From positions 62,001 through 126,000 of the forward strand of contig JBFWNG010000010.1 of NCBI GenBank assembly GCA_050251195.1: a stretch of DNA of 64,000 bases, read 5' to 3'. This DNA comes from JBFWNG01 sp050251195 (GTDB taxonomy: Bacteria; Bdellovibrionota_B; Oligoflexia; Oligoflexales; Oligoflexaceae). Positions 60,103 through 64,000 of the stretch are shown here, piece by piece. The notes beneath the pieces were generated by a model. The model had not been told where the DNA came from and searched no databases. It saw nothing but the letters and a program-made list of their open reading frames with translations. The stretch's first letter is position 1, and each line of letters opens with the position of its first letter. Made by a program: the position numbers and the translations under genes.

Positions 60103-60136
60103 ACGGGACTTAGTACTGTAATTTCTCGTGGTTATC

Positions 60137-62149
60137 TCAGTTTTCCATGTCGAGCATGTCAACGATGGCTTCTTTGTCCGCAAACTCCGCAAGGTGCTCG
60201 TGCAACCAGATGACGAAGTCGCGCATCGTGTAGATTCGGGTTACACCGCTGTGGGTTTCCGCATTCTCCTTCGTTCCCCTGATCGGGCGACCGAGAAGAT
60301 TTGTTTTTTCAGGGGTAAATTCCGGGGGCATCTTCAAGATTCGAATGCCGCGGAAATGCCGTTCCTTGAACGAATCTGGATTGAAGGTGAATCCGCCTTT
60401 GAGAACCTTGTTGATATTTTTTAGATCCAACGGACTACCGGAAATTATGTTTTTCCCGTCTATATAGGCCTTTTCGTTCATGAGAGCATAGCTGTTAGCA
60501 AAATCCATCTCACTGATGGGGGTTAATTCGCTCGCTTGTGAAAAATTGGCAGGAGTCGTCTTTATGGCGTAGGTTTGTTGTATCGCCCATTCGCCGGGGA
60601 TTGCAAACAAGTCTGCCTGATCTTCGCCAAACTTCCCATAATTGCATCCTTCGACCAGATTGGTAAGGCGGAAGACTCCGTCAAACGGGTTGAAGTGGTA
60701 GTAGCATTGCGACTCAATGGTGAGATTGCTTTGCTGATTGGTGATGTTTGTGATGTCCAAGCCTACAAGGTCCACTGCATCGGTTGGCTTCTCGATGGCA
60801 ATACCGACAACTTTATTGAATTTGTTTAGAATCGGCCCCCCTGACAACCCTCTCTCGGCGAGAGGATAAGTCGCGATCTGCGCTAATCTAAACTTTTTCA
60901 AGGAACCGAGGTTGCTGGTGTAGCTGGTTGGGTAATCTCCGCGTTTAAGGGACCCCGTTCGCGTCACGACCCTTCCGTCTTCGCTGGAGGGATAACCGAT
61001 AACCTTGAACAAGCATTCTTTTGATCCGCAAGATGCAACTTGTTGCTCAAGAGAGGTTGCTAATTCAAGGCCCTTGATTTCACCGACAGAAGCAACGCCC
61101 ATGGCACAGGTAAGCTCGTCAATTTTATCTGTGTCAACGGATAGAATGGCCATGTCTGAAAGAACGTCGCGGCCCACAACTCGTGCCGCCTTCTCGATCA
61201 GCTTACCATTCACTTTGAGATCCACTGTGAAATCTATTCCCGAAAGGAGGTCGTGCCTTCCTTCAAGAGCTGCTTTAAATATTTCGTGTGTGTAAGGGAT
61301 AGAAAACAAGTGCGATGCCGTCGCGACATAGATATCGGAATCCGTAGCTCTATCCAACTTATCGATGAAATTCGTTCCGAATCCTGAAATGTTTTTCAAG
61401 ATAAATCCGGAACCGATCGAGAAGTGTCCTTGCAATCCTACTTGGACAACATAGCGACTTGGATCGTCCGGCAACGGAGAGGCCATGCCGCACTCACTAA
61501 AGCTTCTAGCCGCTCGGAAGGTTTGTGATTCGCTCTGACTTGTGCCGACAAGCGGCTCGTAACCACCCTTGAACTGTCGAATTCTCGCACCAGGCATGTC
61601 TCCCGCCGAAGGACCTTTGGGCTGATCTGGAATGAGAATAAAGAAGTTCAGGTTAGGATGGTACGTGTCGTTGTACTTTAGGGTAATACCGATGGTTCCG
61701 GCAGGAACATTCTTATTAAGAGAAAGATCGATGACGCAACGATATGCGTTTGGCGCAGCCTCGTGACCTTCCAGAGATTGAAGGTGGCATGCAGGATCGG
61801 CGATATCCATGTATGGATTGCGGGTCGCCATTTGATTGATAAATTTGCCGTTAAGAGTTTTCTCCCATTGCACGGAATCTGGATTTGGCCACGACCCCTG
61901 GATTTGGGTGAGAACATTCTCGGGAGCAACAACCCGATCAAACACGACTTCGATTCGATAGGTTCGATCGTTCGACTCAGGACTGAGCACAGCTTGAATT
62001 CCGGGAAAGAACACATGCTTGCTAGATCGTTGCCACATGATGGAACTAACGACTTCAGCATCGTCGTCGGGTCCCGCAAAGGCGGCCGTAGTCAGCGCCA
62101 CAGGAGCAACTAACCCTAACATTGCAGTTGTAATTATAGATCGAAACAC
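60137..62149 (-). CDS. Large secreted trypsin/HtrA-like serine protease
   Basis: 670 residues from a GTG with AAGGAGG six bases upstream; the longer TTG frame is unlikely. A signal peptide ends at TTAAFA (about residue 25). Residues about 30-190 are a beta-rich domain of unknown type. The protease domain shows VATASHLF (His), SDMAILSVD (Asp) and RGLSGGPIL (Ser), the pattern of chymotrypsin-fold enzymes. The last 170 residues have no recognised fold. No PDZ domain is evident, unlike HtrA. It probably acts in the periplasm or outside the cell. Confidence 0.82.
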   Translation of the reverse strand: MFRSIITTAMLGLVAPVALTTAAFAGPDDDAEVVSSIMWQRSSKHVFFPGIQAVLSPESNDRTYRIEVVFDRVVAPENVLTQIQGSWPNPDSVQWEKTLNGKFINQMATRNPYMDIADPACHLQSLEGHEAAPNAYRCVIDLSLNKNVPAGTIGITLKYNDTYHPNLNFFILIPDQPKGPSAGDMPGARIRQFKGGYEPLVGTSQSESQTFRAARSFSECGMASPLPDDPSRYVVQVGLQGHFSIGSGFILKNISGFGTNFIDKLDRATDSDIYVATASHLFSIPYTHEIFKAALEGRHDLLSGIDFTVDLKVNGKLIEKAARVVGRDVLSDMAILSVDTDKIDELTCAMGVASVGEIKGLELATSLEQQVASCGSKECLFKVIGYPSSEDGRVVTRTGSLKRGDYPTSYTSNLGSLKKFRLAQIATYPLAERGLSGGPILNKFNKVVGIAIEKPTDAVDLVGLDITNITNQQSNLTIESQCYYHFNPFDGVFRLTNLVEGCNYGKFGEDQADLFAIPGEWAIQQTYAIKTTPANFSQASELTPISEMDFANSYALMNEKAYIDGKNIISGSPLDLKNINKVLKGGFTFNPDSFKERHFRGIRILKMPPEFTPEKTNLLGRPIRGTKENAETHSGVTRIYTMRDFVIWLHEHLAEFADKEAIVDMLDMEN

Positions 62150-62242
62150 GGCAATCCTCCTTCCAGCAACTCCATTTGCCAAAAGATTCCCTTTGATAAA
62201 TGCATCAACCGGGGTGTTTGTGTACTCGTCATTGTTGGAATC

Positions 62243-62271
62243 ATCCTAGAAGCACCAAAATTCGTTGTCAA
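62243..62271 (-). promoter_or_regulatory. Sigma-70 promoter of the secreted protease gene
   Basis: On the minus strand a consensus TTGACA is followed after 17 bases by TAGGAT. Transcription would start near 62236, giving a leader of about 87 bases. Confidence 0.7.
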
Positions 62272-62378
62272 TTTAAAATTAATGAACTACATATATTCAG
62301 AAATTTTCTGTATTATTGGTCTTGTTCAAAAATCATTTTTGCAAAATGATAATCTAGATGAATTCGTAATGATGACGT

Positions 62379-64000
62379 ATGGTTGACGATCGTCTTTTAC
62401 TACAAAGCGCAAAGACTTGCTGGACGAAGGAATCCTGGGATCGTTTTCTTCGGGAGCAGGGTTCAGATCTATTTGCTTTGAAGGACGCCAAAGTTGTTCG
62501 TTCGATATTTCAACATCTGCAAAAAGACCCTCAAAGTCTGCAATATTCGCCAAAACTCTGGGACAGTCTGCTCCGCGCATGCAAAACGTGCAGCGATTTT
62601 GCCTTGGGCAGGGAAATTGCGAACCACTGCGCGTCGATTCCCTCGGTACAAGTAGCTCTTGTCGCAGCTGATATTTTTATGTCGAGTAATCAGCCCGCGA
62701 AGGCGCGTCAAGTTGCCGCACGGGCGTTGCGCTTGTCGCAACTCCAGGACTGGGAGAAGCTCGAACTGCAAATGACACTTTGCAACACCTACGTCGAAGA
62801 AGGCAAGTACGCCATTGCCTCGCGACATCTCGAAAAACTCCGCGACTTGGTAAAGGAAAGCCCTCAAGAAGACGCGCGTACGGCATCGATTCTCTACAAG
62901 ATGAGCCGAAGCTATTTTTATTTGGGGCAGTATACGGAAACATCTTCCTGCTGCCATCAAGCTTACCAAATCTTCGCGAAGCTAGGCGATTGGGACGAGG
63001 CGCTGCGCTGTCTATTCAATACGGCGGCGAGTTCCTATAACGCTGGGGGCCAAGAGCGGAAAAAGGCGTTTCAATTAGTGCAAGAGTGCATCGCGCTCGC
63101 GAAGAAATTCGGCAAGCAAAACCGCCTCAGTTACTGTTACGGATTTTTGGGAAACTACAATTACCATCAAGGAAATTTTTCCGAAGCGGCCAAGTACCTC
63201 AAATTGGCGCTCCAGCTCCAACCGGAGGAGCGATCAAAACTGTACATTAGCTCAACCCTAGCACTGGTCCACTTAAAGGCCGGCAGTTTTGGGAATGCGG
63301 ACAAAACAGCGGAGATCTTGTCAAAGGATAGCCAACTGGATTCTTCTGAGCATTTACGCCCGCGCTATATAACCATCAACGCCCAAATTGCTTGGCAACG
63401 AGGCGATCTCGAAGCAAGCCAGCAACTATTGTCCCAATCTTGCCGCCCCTTTTTCGTAACTGGTGTTCGACGCGTCGATGACTTGATGCTTCTGAGCCGT
63501 TATCTTCTTCAATGCGCGCAACTTGGCTTGGTTCAAACACCGACTGAAGTAGAAATTCCCGACCAAATTAAGGCGAACATACCGACGTGGTTGGATTATC
63601 AGTTTAGCGTAAGCCAAGTACTCATCACCCAAAGAAGATTCCAGGAAGCGAAAGCCCTGGTCAATGATTGCATACAGATTGCGAAGGCTGAGGACACGCA
63701 TTATTTTTACGCTCTTTTCGTCCTAACCATTTTGCAGATCAAAATGAAACAAGGTGAGTTTGACGATCAATTTAGCCAACTGGCCCGAGAGTTCGAACTC
63801 GTGATCACACGTACCAAGAACAGTCCGCTTAAGATTCAGCTCGCGTTCTTTAGAGCGAGCATGAGCTATCGAGACGGAAATTTAGAAGAGACCAAGAGGC
63901 ACTTGCAAAACGCGGCAAACACCAAGCAAACAGTGCCGATCATAAAAATTATTGTCGACAGTTGGTTGACGACATTGAAAGGATATTCTCCAAAGATCAG
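62379..64000 (+). CDS. TPR-type cytoplasmic protein, truncated by the window end
   Basis: The frame opens at ATG 62379 (an in-frame stop lies two codons earlier) and remains open to the last base, giving about 540 residues so far. No signal peptide. From about residue 125 helical repeats of TPR type are evident (LCNTYVEEGKYAIASRHLEK, YKMSRSYFYLGQYTETSSC, GNYNYHQGNFSEAAKYLKLA). The arrangement resembles MalT-like TPR regions, but no DNA-binding or NTPase domain is visible in the part present; one could lie beyond the window. No clear ribosome site precedes the start. Confidence 0.75.
   Translation, partial: MVDDRLLLQSAKTCWTKESWDRFLREQGSDLFALKDAKVVRSIFQHLQKDPQSLQYSPKLWDSLLRACKTCSDFALGREIANHCASIPSVQVALVAADIFMSSNQPAKARQVAARALRLSQLQDWEKLELQMTLCNTYVEEGKYAIASRHLEKLRDLVKESPQEDARTASILYKMSRSYFYLGQYTETSSCCHQAYQIFAKLGDWDEALRCLFNTAASSYNAGGQERKKAFQLVQECIALAKKFGKQNRLSYCYGFLGNYNYHQGNFSEAAKYLKLALQLQPEERSKLYISSTLALVHLKAGSFGNADKTAEILSKDSQLDSSEHLRPRYITINAQIAWQRGDLEASQQLLSQSCRPFFVTGVRRVDDLMLLSRYLLQCAQLGLVQTPTEVEIPDQIKANIPTWLDYQFSVSQVLITQRRFQEAKALVNDCIQIAKAEDTHYFYALFVLTILQIKMKQGEFDDQFSQLAREFELVITRTKNSPLKIQLAFFRASMSYRDGNLEETKRHLQNAANTKQTVPIIKIIVDSWLTTLKGYSPKI

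Noticed and set aside
62150..62182. TTG start for the secreted protease
   Set aside because: The stretch contains the AAGGAGG that serves the GTG at 62149, and the signal peptide is normal from that GTG.
1..64000. tRNA, rRNA, CRISPR arrays, insertion sequences and prophage genes
   Set aside because: No cloverleaf, rRNA core, spaced direct repeats, transposase, integrase or phage structural gene was recognised on reading both strands; a tRNAscan or profile search could still find a weak case.

Overview
The window is gene-dense, of intermediate GC content, and comes from a Gram-negative, flagellated bacterium. Outer-membrane proteins, lipoproteins, a lipid A flippase-type ABC transporter, HldE and UppP show a diderm envelope with LPS. 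A flagellar basal-body operon with an embedded sigma-54 activator and a MotE-like gene, ribosomal proteins S18 and S20 with C-terminal tails, several secreted TPR proteins and a receptor-less chemotaxis transducer suggest Bdellovibrionota/Oligoflexia or a neighbouring former-deltaproteobacterial group. That placement is inference. No mobile element, CRISPR array, rRNA or tRNA gene was recognised, and no gene-free stretch exceeds 300 bases.

Layout. 0-7 kb: secreted TPR protein, chemotaxis transducer, a small winged-helix-like protein and a convergent ChaN-like protein. 6.8-9.7 kb: fmt, purN and two small unknowns on the minus strand. 9.8-13.3 kb: a short pair of DppB/DppC-type permeases, a MazG-like pyrophosphohydrolase and UDP-glucose dehydrogenase. 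13.3-23.3 kb: one ten-gene flagellar operon on the minus strand (TPR protein, sigma-54 activator, flgB, flgC, fliE, fliF, fliH, fliI, fliJ, motE-like) behind a consensus sigma-54 promoter; fliG is missing from its usual place. 23.5-27.1 kb: hldE, an MsbA-like exporter and a dCTPase-like enzyme. 27.2-33 kb: secreted phosphodiesterase, ClpP variant, PriA lacking one of its two zinc sites, then rpsR-rpmB and a 35-residue basic protein. 33-38.6 kb: an envelope island (OmpA-like protein, FN3 lipoprotein, small lipoprotein, lipoprotein protease, small barrel), then rnhA and rpsT. 38.6-43.1 kb: mazG, gpmI, dtd, cutA and a DHH phosphoesterase. 43.2-46 kb: a bacterial XPB-type helicase with its Bax1 (DUF790) nuclease partner and a small membrane protein. 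46-48.5 kb: small membrane protein, uppP, porin. 48.6-52.6 kb: HAMP membrane protein, ruvA, ruvB and a large unknown membrane protein. 52.7-60 kb: rimP-nusA-infB-rbfA-truB-metK behind a terminator-like leader. 60-64 kb: a large secreted serine protease and a divergent TPR protein cut by the window end.

The most notable items are the XPB-Bax1 locus, the sigma-54-headed flagellar operon without fliG, the coherent loss of one PriA zinc site, a divergent ClpP and the orphan permease pair. Most of the rest is housekeeping. Many starts were moved inward from the longest frame because a clear Shine-Dalgarno sequence precedes an internal ATG, GTG or TTG.
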